Under the pieces are notes generated by a model. It was not told the DNA's origin, did no database searches, and saw only the letters and a program-made list of their open reading frames with translations. Below are positions 17,722 through 25,017 of a DNA stretch of 64,000 bases, piece by piece. The translations under genes and the position numbers were made by a program. Every line of letters begins with the position of its first letter. Positions within the stretch are counted from its first letter, which is position 1. The DNA is from Hymenobacter properus (GTDB taxonomy: Bacteria > Bacteroidota > Bacteroidia > Cytophagales > Hymenobacteraceae): NCBI RefSeq assembly GCF_015694735.1, contig NZ_JADQDP010000005.1:124001-188000 (forward strand), given 5' to 3'.

Positions 17722-17841
17722 TTACCAGCGGCGAATGTAGCCAAAATGCTCCAGCAGCCACAGGCCCGCGACGATGGCCGCGAGGATGAGGGCTTTGGGC
17801 CAGAATTCGCGCCAGAAGCTACGGCCGGGGGGAGGGTTCAT
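17722..17841 (-). CDS. Small membrane peptide, 39 residues
   Basis: An ATG at 17841 opens a 39-residue frame ending at TAA 17724-17722. The product begins MNPPPGRSFWREFWPKA, continues with one hydrophobic helix (LILAAIVAGLWLL) and ends with a basic tail, IRRW. This is the layout of a single-pass membrane peptide with positive residues on both sides. It lies 9 nt upstream of the YdjM-like gene. No family is recognised. Support is positional and compositional only. Confidence 0.55.
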   Translation of the reverse strand: MNPPPGRSFWREFWPKALILAAIVAGLWLLEHFGYIRRW

Positions 17842-17870
17842 GCGGGGGAGAGTGATACGTAACTAATTGT

Positions 17871-17972
17871 CTGTCATCCTGAGCGCAGCGAAGGACCTTA
17901 TCACGTCAGTAGCAGTAATAACTTACAATAGTTCTTCGGTGAGAAGGTCCTTCGCTGCGCTCAGGATGACAG
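17871..17972. repeat. Palindromic intergenic repeat, family A copy 2
   Basis: CTGTCATCCTGAGCGCAGCG at 17871 is matched by its complement ending at 17972. The inner loop, about 40 nt, is unrelated to copy 1. The right end lies 11 nt beyond the sirtuin stop codon. Confidence 0.85.
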
Positions 17973-17983
17973 GGTTTGTTCCT

Positions 17984-18673
17984 CTACCCAGCCAACTCCC
18001 GCAGCACCTTAGGCACGCCGGTGCTGGCGGGCTCGGCCACGTAGCGCACGCCGCGGCGGCCGGCTTCGGGCTGGTGCGGGTCGATGACCGTGACGGGGCA
18101 GGTGGCGGGGGCGTAGTGCAGCAGGCCAGCGGCGGGGTACACTTGCAGCGAGGTGCCCACAATGAGCAGGGCGTCGGCGGTGCTCACAATTTCGGCGGCT
18201 TCCTCAATGGCGGGCACCATCTCGCCAAACCACACAATGTGCGGGCGCAGCTGGGTGCCGTCGGGAGCCAGGTCGCCCACGTGGATGTCGCCGTCGCAGT
18301 AGTACACGGTGGCTTCGTCGGCCACGGAGCGCATCTCGTTCAGCATGCCGTGCAGGTGCAGCACGTGGCTGGAGCCGGCCCGCTCGTGCAGGTCGTCCAC
18401 GTTCTGGGTGATGATGCTCACGCGCCAGCCGGGGGCTTCCTCGAAACCGGCCAGGGCCAGGTGGGCGGCGTTGGGCTGCACGGTGCGGGCCTGCGCGCGG
18501 CGCTGGTTGTAGAATTCGAGCACCAAAGCCGGGTTGCAGGCAAAGCCTTCGGGCGAGGCCACGTCCTCGACGCGGTGCTCTTCCCAAAGCCCGTTGGTGT
18601 CGCGGAAGGTGCGGATGCCGGACTCGGCCGAGACTCCGGCGCCGGTGAGCACCACGAGGTGTTTGTCGGCCAT
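17984..18673 (-). CDS. Sir2-family NAD-dependent deacylase without zinc cysteines
   Basis: The 229-residue product is a sirtuin that removes acyl groups from lysine using NAD. It has the NAD motif GAGVSAESGIRTFR, the catalytic stretch TQNVDDLHERAG with HLHG, and GTSLQVYPAAG. EFYNQRRAQ holds a Tyr-x-x-Arg pair like that of SIRT5-type (class III) desuccinylases. The four zinc-binding cysteines are missing; only one Cys remains in that region (YYCDGD), as in other Bacteroidota sirtuins. ATG 18673 is chosen because a -7 box at 18719-18726 puts transcription start below the alternative ATG at 18721. Confidence 0.9.
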   Translation of the reverse strand: MADKHLVVLTGAGVSAESGIRTFRDTNGLWEEHRVEDVASPEGFACNPALVLEFYNQRRAQARTVQPNAAHLALAGFEEAPGWRVSIITQNVDDLHERAGSSHVLHLHGMLNEMRSVADEATVYYCDGDIHVGDLAPDGTQLRPHIVWFGEMVPAIEEAAEIVSTADALLIVGTSLQVYPAAGLLHYAPATCPVTVIDPHQPEAGRRGVRYVAEPASTGVPKVLRELAG

Positions 18674-18718
18674 AAGAAAAGGGGAGGAAAGGGTAAAAAA
18701 AGGCCTCATGGCCGTTGC

Positions 18719-18726
18719 CAAATATA
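18719..18726 (-). promoter_or_regulatory. -7 promoter box of the sirtuin gene
   Basis: The minus strand reads TATATTTG, a perfect TAnnTTTG match, with a predicted start near 18714 and a leader of about 40 nt to ATG 18673. Confidence 0.55.
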
Positions 18727-18917
18727 TTCAAGCAACGGGAAAGGCCGTGGAATATCAGCACTATTCAGCCGTTTTTCAGGAATAGCTTCAGCCATTGAAA
18801 CGGCTTAAAAAAGCCGCTGCTGACTAAGCTGGGCCATATCCTTTGCCATCGGGCTGCCGTTAGCCTCTCACTGATTCACGTTCCTTTTCCTTTCCACTTT
18901 TCTATTGTTTTCTTATA

Positions 18918-19298
18918 ATGAGCAAGCCTATTTCCCGCCAGATGCATGGCGTCCTCGACTATTCAGCCGCCCCTTTGGTGGCCGCTGCGCCCGCCCTCAT
19001 TGGCTTTGCCGACAACAAAAAAGCCAGCGTGCTGAGCTATGTGCTGGGCAGCGGCATTCTGGCCCTCACGGCCTGCACCCGCGCCGAGTGGGGCCTGGTG
19101 AAATCGGTGCCCTTCAAAACCCACCTCGCCCTCGATGTAGTGACGGCCCTCACCAGCCTGAGCGCGCCGTGGCTGTTTGGCTTCTCGAAGAACAAAAAGG
19201 CTCGCAATACCTTCCTGGCCATTGGGGCCACGCTGCTGACCACCGGCCTGCTTTCGGAGCCAGAAGAAATGCCCAAATACCGCGAACTGGGCGAGTAA
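18918..19298 (+). CDS. Small SPW-repeat-like membrane protein
   Basis: The 126-residue product has about four hydrophobic segments (AAPLVAAAPALIGF, SYVLGSGILALTAC, LALDVVTALTSLSAPWLFGF, FLAIGATLLTTGLL) joined by short basic loops. The stretch LTSLSAPWLFGF resembles the SPW-type membrane repeat family of unknown function. The N-terminus MSKPISRQMHGVLDYS is soluble. No catalytic residues are recognisable. It is a single gene with a strong terminator. TATCCTTTG near 18837 is an imperfect promoter candidate. Confidence 0.7.
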   Translation: MSKPISRQMHGVLDYSAAPLVAAAPALIGFADNKKASVLSYVLGSGILALTACTRAEWGLVKSVPFKTHLALDVVTALTSLSAPWLFGFSKNKKARNTFLAIGATLLTTGLLSEPEEMPKYRELGE

Positions 19299-19313
19299 TT
19301 TATTTAAAAAAAT

Positions 19314-19352
19314 AAAAAAAGGCCTTTCCACCGCAGCGGAAAGGCCTTTTTT
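19314..19352 (+). terminator. Terminator after the small membrane protein
   Basis: AAAAAGGCCTTTCC pairs with GGAAAGGCCTTTTTT around ACCGCAGC. A-rich on the left and T-rich on the right, it could work in both directions. Confidence 0.88.
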
Positions 19353-19408
19353 GTTGAGCAACAAACCGATTGCACCAGCGTAAGTCGGTAGCTGCCTGAG
19401 AGGGGCAG

Positions 19409-20212
19409 TCAGATGCGGGACGGCGCCACGCCGTACATTTTTTTGAAGGCGAAGGAAAAGTGCGACAGGTCTTCGAAGCCCACTTCGAGGTAGGCCTCAG
19501 AGGGGGCTTTGCCTTTTTCCTTGATTAGAAAATGCGCTTCCTGCAAGCGGCGCTGCTGCAGCCAGCGGCTGGGCGAAAGCTGAAATATCTTCTCGAAATC
19601 CCGCTTGAAGGTGGCGAGGCTGCGGCCGGTGAGGTAGGCGAAGCGGGGCAGCTGCACATTGAAATGAAAGTTGCGGTGCATGAAGGCTTCGAGGTCGATT
19701 TTGCCAGGGGCGGCAAAGTCGAACAGCACATCCTGCAATTCGGGCCGGGTTTTGAGTAGGAGCAGGAGGGCTTCGCGCACTTTGAGGGTTATCAGGGCTT
19801 CATTGCCGGGCTCAGCCAGCTGCTCGTAGGGCTGCAGAGAATCGAAATAGCTTTGGAAAAGGGGCGTAGTTGGCAGCTCCACGATGGCGGGGCCAGCGGC
19901 CGGGGGATGCGGCGGAGCCTGGTAGCCGTGTTCGATACTGAAGCTGCGCAGCGTGTCCTGGTCGAGGGCAATGGAAAGGGTTTTGAACTCGCCGTTTTCG
20001 GGTGGCTGCTTGTTGAACTTCAGCAAATGGTTGCGCTTGGTCAGGCGCAGGTCGCCGGGCCGAAACACCTGCTCCCGGGTCCCGTCGTAGGTGGTGAGCG
20101 TGCCGGCCAGCTGGTAGCTGAGCACATGCTCGGGGATGAACTGCTCACCTTCCCGGCTCCGGCTGTGGTAGCAGGAGTAGAGGATGGGCGGGCGGGGCGA
20201 GATGTTGGGCAT
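19409..20212 (-). CDS. AraC family transcriptional regulator
   Basis: The 267-residue product has an N-terminal ligand or dimerisation region of the AraC_N type (about 1-150: PEHVLSYQLAGTLTTYDG, FRPGDLRLTKRNHLLKF) and a C-terminal pair of helix-turn-helix motifs (about 170-267: FAYLTGRSLATFKRDFEKIF and the signature PSEAYLEVGFEDLSHFSFAF, then KKMYGVAPS). It is the second gene of a two-gene operon behind an SDR, the common regulator-plus-target layout. A direct repeat upstream of the SDR is a candidate site. ATG 20212 is preferred to GTG 20233. Confidence 0.9.
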   Translation of the reverse strand: MPNISPRPPILYSCYHSRSREGEQFIPEHVLSYQLAGTLTTYDGTREQVFRPGDLRLTKRNHLLKFNKQPPENGEFKTLSIALDQDTLRSFSIEHGYQAPPHPPAAGPAIVELPTTPLFQSYFDSLQPYEQLAEPGNEALITLKVREALLLLLKTRPELQDVLFDFAAPGKIDLEAFMHRNFHFNVQLPRFAYLTGRSLATFKRDFEKIFQLSPSRWLQQRRLQEAHFLIKEKGKAPSEAYLEVGFEDLSHFSFAFKKMYGVAPSRI

Positions 20213-20256
20213 GGGCACTTTCGAGCGAAACACGGAATATAAGGTCCCGCGCCGCG

Positions 20257-21156
20257 CTACTCCGCGGCTTGCTGGTTTTGGGGCTTCACCTGGTAGAGCT
20301 TACCCACTTCGGTAGCGAAGAAGTTTTCGGCCTCGTCGTGGTCGGTGGAGAGGGTGACGGGCAGCCACTGCTCAAACTCGGCCCGGCGGTCGGCATCGGC
20401 TTGGCGGAGGAAGGCGGCGGCCTCGCTGCCCAGCACCAGGTGCACCGGCGGGTGGGGGTGCTGCACGAGGTCAATCATTGCCTGCGCGGCTTTGGCCGGG
20501 TCGCCCAGGGGCACGAAGTTGCCGCTGGCGAAATACTCGGCGCGCTGATTCACGAGTTCGTAGCCGTCGATGGTGGGGGCGTAAGCCATGGAGGCGCCGG
20601 CCCAGTCGGTGCGGAAGCCGCCGGGCTCCACCGCCGTCACGCGGATGCCCAGCGAAGCCACTTCCTTGGCCAGGGCCTCGCTGAAGCCGCTCAGCCCAAA
20701 CTTGGCAGCCTGGTAGATGCTCACGCCGGCGTTGCCCACACGCCCGCCAATGGAGCTGATTTGCAGGATGTGGCCACTGCCCTGCCGGCGCAAATAAGGC
20801 AGCACGGCGCGCGTGACGGCAATGGGGGCGTATAGATTGGTTTCGAGCTGGCTGCGTACCTGCTCCTCGGTGTAGGCCTCAGCCGCGCCGGTGATGCCGA
20901 AGCCGGCGTTGTTCACCACCACGTCGAGGCGGCCGAAATGAGCCACGGCGGCGGCCACGGCCGCCGCAATCTGAGCGTGGTCGGTTACGTCGAGGGCCAG
21001 GGGTAGCACTTGGCTGCCGTATTGGGCCACGAGGTCGGCCAGCTGCTCGGGGCGGCGGGCAGTAGCGGCCACGCGGCCACCCTGGGCCAGCACGGCTTCG
21101 GTGAGGCTGCGGCCCAGGCCGCGGGAGCTACCGGTGATAAACCAAACGTTGTTCAT
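20257..21156 (-). CDS. SDR family oxidoreductase
   Basis: The 299-residue product is a classical short-chain dehydrogenase/reductase. It has the NAD(P)-binding motif TGSSRGLGRSL, Arg residues after strand 2 (TARRPEQL) suggesting NADP preference, NNAGFG, catalytic Ser in QISSIGG, and Tyr/Lys in YQAAKFG. The C-terminal extension of about 50 residues is typical of the group often found next to AraC regulators. The substrate is unknown. The gene lies 44 nt upstream of the AraC gene on the same strand, with a repeated 16-bp element 55-93 nt before its start. Confidence 0.9.
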   Translation of the reverse strand: MNNVWFITGSSRGLGRSLTEAVLAQGGRVAATARRPEQLADLVAQYGSQVLPLALDVTDHAQIAAAVAAAVAHFGRLDVVVNNAGFGITGAAEAYTEEQVRSQLETNLYAPIAVTRAVLPYLRRQGSGHILQISSIGGRVGNAGVSIYQAAKFGLSGFSEALAKEVASLGIRVTAVEPGGFRTDWAGASMAYAPTIDGYELVNQRAEYFASGNFVPLGDPAKAAQAMIDLVQHPHPPVHLVLGSEAAAFLRQADADRRAEFEQWLPVTLSTDHDEAENFFATEVGKLYQVKPQNQQAAE

Positions 21157-21210
21157 GAGTTCTTATGATTAAAGTTCATGACAAAGGTCCTGCTCACAAA
21201 GAGCAGGCGC

Positions 21211-21249
21211 TTTGTTGAAAAGCTCATGTTTGGTTTGTTGAAAAGCTCA
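21211..21249. promoter_or_regulatory. Direct-repeat operator candidate for the SDR-araC operon
   Basis: The 16-bp word TTTGTTGAAAAGCTCA occurs perfectly at 21211-21226 and 21234-21249, a spacing of 23 bp (about two helix turns). This is the arrangement AraC-type proteins usually bind. Nearer the gene, CCTGCTC/GAGCAGG (21189-21207) forms a small hairpin. The minus strand has GACCTTTG, one mismatch from the -7 consensus. Confidence 0.6.
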
Positions 21250-21270
21250 AGCCCTGGCCAAGGCAACAAC

Positions 21271-21299
21271 AAAAAAGCCCACTGCCGGAGCAGCGGGCC
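21271..21299 (-). terminator. Terminator of the PNPOx-like gene
   Basis: On the minus strand a stem GCCCGCTGC/GCAGTGGGC with one mismatch is followed by TTTTTT. It lies 39 nt beyond the stop codon at 21339. Confidence 0.8.
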
Positions 21300-21338
21300 T
21301 AGGATAAATGGCGGGCGAAACCACGCGGACGGGGGCAG

Positions 21339-21755
21339 CTAGAGCACCAGCTCGCCCTCTTCATCGCCGTGCCAGAACTTGATGCGCTTGGCCTGCACCC
21401 GCACCAGCACGATACCGGGCGTGTCGATGCCGTCCTTGAACCAGCGTTTCAGCTCGGGCAGCCAGTGCTTTTCGAGGGTAGCGCGCTGGCGGATAAGGGT
21501 GGCGTTGCCCACCACGGATACGAAGAGGTAGTCGGGGCCGTGAAAGCCCAAGCTGACGTGCGGGTTCTCGGCGATGTCGCGCACGGTGCGCGAGCCCTCG
21601 TAGGTGAAGTAGTAGGAGTTGCCGTCGTATTCCACGTCGCCGTTGTTGCTCATGGGGCGGGTGCTGAGCTGGCCCCGGCTGGTGTGTGTGGAGAGCAGGG
21701 TGATGTCGAGCTTCGCCATCTTGGCGGCGACGGCTTTGAGTGTGGTTTCGGCCAT
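21339..21755 (-). CDS. Pyridoxamine 5'-phosphate oxidase family protein (general stress protein type)
   Basis: The 138-residue product has the split-barrel flavin-binding fold. It resembles the general stress protein 26 group more than true PdxH: LDITLLSTHTSRGQLSTRPM, YYFTYEGSRTVRDIAENPHVSLGF, YLFVSVVGNATLI. The C-terminus VRVQAKRIKFWHGD is typical of the group. Members bind FMN or F420 and act in stress; the substrate is unknown. It sits in a block of redox genes but has its own terminator. Confidence 0.85.
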   Translation of the reverse strand: MAETTLKAVAAKMAKLDITLLSTHTSRGQLSTRPMSNNGDVEYDGNSYYFTYEGSRTVRDIAENPHVSLGFHGPDYLFVSVVGNATLIRQRATLEKHWLPELKRWFKDGIDTPGIVLVRVQAKRIKFWHGDEEGELVL

Positions 21756-21825
21756 GATAAGGAAGGAAAGGATGAGCTTGGCGTACGTGTGGTGGGCGGT
21801 AGTAGTTTATCAGAAGAGGGAAATG

Positions 21826-21870
21826 CAAAACGCGCCGCTGCTCCTGTTACCGGAGCAGCGGCGCGTTTGG
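21826..21870 (-). terminator. Terminator of nitroreductase-pirin operon
   Basis: AAACGCGCCGCTGCTCC (21828-21844) pairs with its complement (21852-21868) in a 17-bp stem. On the minus strand TTTTGC follows. It lies about 90 nt beyond the pirin stop codon. Confidence 0.75.
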
Positions 21871-21879
21871 GTTGGTAAA

Positions 21880-21961
21880 ATGTAGCGCGAACATTTTAGT
21901 CCGCGCCACGGAACGTTGGATTGACGGCATGTAGCGCGGATTACAAAGTCCGCGCTACATG
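21880..21961. repeat. Tandem palindromes directly after the pirin gene (family D)
   Basis: A perfect 13-bp inverted repeat CATGTAGCGCGGA/TCCGCGCTACATG (21928-21940, 21949-21961) touches the pirin stop codon. A degenerate copy of the same unit occupies about 21880-21908. The sequence is unlike families A-C. Confidence 0.7.
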
Positions 21962-22672
21962 CTAATGGTTAATGGGGCACTCAATCAACAAAAACCGTGA
22001 ACCGACAGCGGCTTCGATGCTCACGCTGTCCGTGTCCCAGATGCCGAGGCTGTCGCGCTCTTGCACTGCCTGCCCAGCCACCGTCACCGAGCCGCTGATG
22101 ACGAACAGAAACAGCAACTTGTTCAGCGGCTTGAAGGTGTAATCCACGGTTTGGGCGTCGGGGTAGTAGCCGAGCGAGAGCTTGGCATTCTGGTTAATCC
22201 AGCAGTGCGCAGTGCCTTCCTCGTTGCTCACGATGGTGGTGAGTTGGTTGGCGCGCTGGGCTTCGGGGAAGTAGCGGCGCTGGTAGCGCGGGCCGATGTT
22301 CTGAAGCTTGGGCTCAATCCAGATTTGCAGGAAGTTCACGTCGGTGTCGCCCACGTTGTGCTCCTCGTGGCGCAGGCCGCTGCCGGCGCTCATGATTTGC
22401 ACCCAGTCCTGGTGCACCACTTCGGTGTAGCCCAGGGTGTCTTTGTGGTTCATGCTGCCGGCCAGCATCACTGAGATGATTTCCATGTTGGCGTGCCCGT
22501 GAATGCCGAAGCCGCCGCCGGGCTGCACCACGTCGTCATTAAAGGTGCGGAGCAGGCCGAAGCCGCTGCGCTCCGGGTCGGCATACGGGCCGAAGCTGAG
22601 CGAGAGGTTGCTTTTCAGCCAACCGATGTCCTTGAGGCCACGGTCGGCGGCGCGGGTGAGGCGGGTTTTCAT
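21962..22672 (-). CDS. Pirin family protein 1
   Basis: The 236-residue product is a bicupin of the pirin family. Metal-binding residues are seen in GIHGHANMEIISV and SAGSGLRHEEHN (the His-x-Glu pair). Characterised pirins are iron-containing quercetin dioxygenases or redox-linked regulators. The start ATG overlaps the nitroreductase stop in ATGA, so translation is coupled. A second pirin, only moderately similar, is encoded upstream. Its role here is probably oxidative or electrophile stress, an inference from family and neighbours. Confidence 0.9.
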   Translation of the reverse strand: MKTRLTRAADRGLKDIGWLKSNLSLSFGPYADPERSGFGLLRTFNDDVVQPGGGFGIHGHANMEIISVMLAGSMNHKDTLGYTEVVHQDWVQIMSAGSGLRHEEHNVGDTDVNFLQIWIEPKLQNIGPRYQRRYFPEAQRANQLTTIVSNEEGTAHCWINQNAKLSLGYYPDAQTVDYTFKPLNKLLFLFVISGSVTVAGQAVQERDSLGIWDTDSVSIEAAVGSRFLLIECPINH

Positions 22673-23253
22673 TGCGCAGCGGGCAGCTCGTTCTGGAACA
22701 CAAACTCGGCCAGCGGCTTGCGGCTGCGGGCGGCTTTCTCGCGGCTCAGGAAAGGCTCTTCCAGTTGCTCAGCCTCGCCGAGGTAGCCCAGCGCCATCAC
22801 CACCACCGGTGTGAGAGAATCGGGCAGGTTGAATTCGCGGCGGGTCTTCTCGCGGTCGAAGCCGCCCATGAGGTGGCCGTAGAGGCCCAGCGCTGTGGCT
22901 TCGAGCATGAGGTTGGCGTTGGCGGCGCCCAGGTCGTGCAGGGCCGCGCCGTTGGGGGTGCCGTCGGGGTTGGTGGTCCGGGCCAGGGCAATGATGAGTA
23001 CGGGGGCATTTTTGGCCCAGGGCTGGTTGCCGGGCACGAGGCAATCCACAATCTTCTGGAAAGCTTCGGTGTCCGCCTTATGCGCGTAGATGTACTGCCA
23101 GGGCTGCAGGTTCATGGCGCTGAAGGCCCAGGAGGCGGCCTCAAACACGTGGTTCAGCTTGTCCGGCTCCACGGGCTGGGCCGAGAAGGAGCGTGGGCTC
23201 CAACGGTTGCGGATGAGCTCGTGAACGGGGTAGGTGGTGGTGGCGGGTTTCAT
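22669..23253 (-). CDS. Nitroreductase family protein
   Basis: The 194-residue product is an FMN-dependent nitroreductase-like flavoprotein. N-terminal residues RNRWSPRSFSAQPVEPDKL include the FMN-phosphate-binding Arg and Ser. The middle has FSAMNLQPWQYIYA, and the C-terminus has VVMALGYLGEAEQ. It reduces nitro or quinone compounds with NAD(P)H in characterised relatives. It is the first gene of an operon with pirin 1 (4-nt overlap). The intergenic region upstream contains a nested double palindrome and no clear promoter box. Confidence 0.88.
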   Translation of the reverse strand: MKPATTTYPVHELIRNRWSPRSFSAQPVEPDKLNHVFEAASWAFSAMNLQPWQYIYAHKADTEAFQKIVDCLVPGNQPWAKNAPVLIIALARTTNPDGTPNGAALHDLGAANANLMLEATALGLYGHLMGGFDREKTRREFNLPDSLTPVVVMALGYLGEAEQLEEPFLSREKAARSRKPLAEFVFQNELPAAQ

Positions 23254-23266
23254 TCTTTGGGTATTT

Positions 23267-23416
23267 GGTATTGGGTAGTCAGTAGTCGGATTTGGTTGGG
23301 GGCGTCTGTCATCCTGAGCGCAGCGAAGGACCTCCTCACGTCAGGCTAACGTGCGAAGGTCCTTCGCTGCGCTCAGGATGACAGACGTTACATCTGATTA
23401 CTGACTACCCAATACC
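23267..23416. repeat. Word-type inverted repeat enclosing a family A palindrome
   Basis: GGTATTGGGTAGTCAGTA (23267-23284) is matched by its exact complement at 23399-23416. The arms contain iterated words (GTAGTCAGTAGTC). A complete family A palindrome (23303-23387) is nested between them. Confidence 0.75.
23303..23387. repeat. Palindromic intergenic repeat, family A copy 3
   Basis: CGTCTGTCATCCTGAGCGCA at the left is matched by its complement ending at 23387. The right end is 46 nt beyond the stop of pirin 2, the farthest of the set from a stop codon. Confidence 0.85.
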
Positions 23417-23433
23417 GACTACTGTCATAAAAG

Positions 23434-24150
23434 TTAAAACTCCATGGGTACTTCCATCAGCAACAACTCGGCGTTGCTGTCGGCGCTGATTTCCAGCTTA
23501 TCGGTTTCCCAGATGCCGAAGCCGTCGCGACGGTGCAGGGCCTGGCCGTTGATGGTTACATCGCCTTCCAACACGAAAGCGTAAACCCCGTTGCCAGCTT
23601 TTTTCAGGTCGTAGTCAGTGCGGAAGCCCTTATCGAGGTTGCCGATGTGGAACCAGGCGTCCTGATGAATGTGGGGGTTAGTACCGTCGCCTTCGGGCGA
23701 CACCACTTGCAGCAGCTGGTTGTGGCGGGCCTCCGGGGCGAAGGTTTCCTGGCCATAGTTGGGCTTGATGCCGCGCGACTTCGGGAACACCCAGATTTGC
23801 AGGAATTTCACTTCCTGATTGGCATTGTGGTTTTTCTCGGAGTGGGCCACGCCGGTGCCGGCGCTCATCACCTGCACGTCGTGCTGGCGGATGACCGTTT
23901 TATTACCCATCGAGTCCTGGTGCTCCAAGTCGCCCGAGAGCGGGATGGAAATGATTTCCATGTTGTCGTGCGGGTGGCGGCCGAAGCCCATGCCACCGGC
24001 CACGGTGTCGTCGTTGAGCACGCGCAGGGCGCCGAAGTGCACGCGGCTCTGGTTTTGGTAGCCGGCGAAGCTAAAGGTGTGGTAAGAATTGAGCCAGCCG
24101 TGATTGGCGTGGCCGCGGGTGTTGGCGGGGTGCAGAATGGTGCGGGCCAT
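23434..24150 (-). CDS. Pirin family protein 2
   Basis: The 238-residue product is a bicupin pirin with the metal-ligand motifs GFGRHPHDNMEIIS and AGTGVAHSEKNH. The N-terminus ARTILHPANTRGHANHGWL is that of the YhhW-like group, whose members degrade quercetin. It is transcribed alone from a -7 box overlapped by a palindrome, which suggests repression by a dimeric regulator. No regulator gene of the HxlR or MarR type is in the window. Confidence 0.9.
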   Translation of the reverse strand: MARTILHPANTRGHANHGWLNSYHTFSFAGYQNQSRVHFGALRVLNDDTVAGGMGFGRHPHDNMEIISIPLSGDLEHQDSMGNKTVIRQHDVQVMSAGTGVAHSEKNHNANQEVKFLQIWVFPKSRGIKPNYGQETFAPEARHNQLLQVVSPEGDGTNPHIHQDAWFHIGNLDKGFRTDYDLKKAGNGVYAFVLEGDVTINGQALHRRDGFGIWETDKLEISADSNAELLLMEVPMEF

Positions 24151-24181
24151 GATGGGGCGTTTGTTTAGGGTGTTAACGGTA

Positions 24182-24198
24182 CAAATGTATGTACATTT
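24182..24198 (-). promoter_or_regulatory. -7 box of pirin 2 with overlapping operator palindrome
   Basis: The minus strand reads TACATTTG at 24189-24182, a perfect -7 box with a start near 24177. The same bases form the left half of AAATGTA-TG-TACATTT (24183-24198). A second, looser ATGT/ACAT pair follows at 24200-24211. Such palindromes are typical sites for HxlR- or MarR-type repressors. Confidence 0.6.
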
Positions 24199-24291
24199 AA
24201 TGTTGATACATCATTTGTTGAAAAAAAGTTTTATCACTTTCATTTTTCGCTGCAGGCGTATGGCAGCCATCGGCCAGCCGGTACCTTTGCC

Positions 24292-24299
24292 CGACTCTA
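24292..24299 (+). promoter_or_regulatory. -7 promoter box of the HAD gene
   Basis: TACCTTTG is a perfect TAnnTTTG match, giving a start near 24304 and a leader of about 13 nt before ATG 24317. This rules out the long in-frame extension to 24104. Confidence 0.6.
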
Positions 24300-24316
24300 T
24301 TTCCCGCTTTGTCTGC

Positions 24317-24973
24317 ATGATTCGTACGGTCATCTTCGACATGGATGGTGTCATTATCGACACCGAGCCCATTCACCACCATGCCTTTTTTACTGAGTTT
24401 GCCGAACTGGGCATCCCGGTCACGGAGGCCGAGTACGCCACCTTCCTGGGCAAGTCGACGCGCAACGTATTTCAGCACCTGAAGGAGAAATACCACCTGG
24501 CTCAAGACGTAGAAGCCATGGTGAACCGCAAGCGCGAGCTATTCAACAAGTCATTCGACGAAGACGCTGGCCTCGACCTGCTGCCCGGCGTGCGCACCCT
24601 CATCGAAGACCTCCGCCGTCACAACGTGCTGTTGGTGGTGGCCTCCTCGGCCTCGAAGGCCACCATCGCCCGGGTGTTCGACCGCTTCCAACTGCGGCCT
24701 TACTTCGCCCACATTGTCAGCGGCGAGGACTTTGCCGAATCCAAGCCCCACCCCGCCATCTTCCTGCGAGCCGCCGAACTGGCCGAAACCCCCGTAGCCG
24801 AGTGCATCGTCATTGAGGACGCCGCCAACGGCATTGCGGCGGCCAAGGCGGCCGGCATCTATTGCATCGCCTACGCTAGTCCCCATTCGCAGAGCCAGGA
24901 CCTGCACCAGGCCGACCGCGTGATTCAGGATTTTGCAGAGCTGAACGCGGCGAGTATTCAGTCCATCGGCTGA
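24317..24973 (+). CDS. HAD-IA family phosphatase / phosphoglucomutase-like
   Basis: The 218-residue product is a haloacid-dehalogenase-type phosphotransferase with an alpha-helical cap. The nucleophile Asp8 and acid/base Asp10 are in VIFDMDGVIID, motif II is VVASSAS, the motif III Lys is in ESKPHPAIF, and motif IV is IEDAANGIAAAKAAG. The pattern FDMDGVI-DTEP with a helical cap fits beta-phosphoglucomutase or phosphoglycolate phosphatase-like enzymes. The substrate cannot be assigned. It diverges from the pirin 2 gene. Confidence 0.88.
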   Translation: MIRTVIFDMDGVIIDTEPIHHHAFFTEFAELGIPVTEAEYATFLGKSTRNVFQHLKEKYHLAQDVEAMVNRKRELFNKSFDEDAGLDLLPGVRTLIEDLRRHNVLLVVASSASKATIARVFDRFQLRPYFAHIVSGEDFAESKPHPAIFLRAAELAETPVAECIVIEDAANGIAAAKAAGIYCIAYASPHSQSQDLHQADRVIQDFAELNAASIQSIG

Positions 24974-25017
24974 ACGAGGTAGGGGCGGGGCAGGCTCAGT
25001 TGGGCGCGGCTCCGTTG

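Noticed and set aside
24104..24316. N-terminal extension of the HAD protein
   Set aside because: It spans the pirin operator and a perfect -7 box; family homology starts at ATG 24317.
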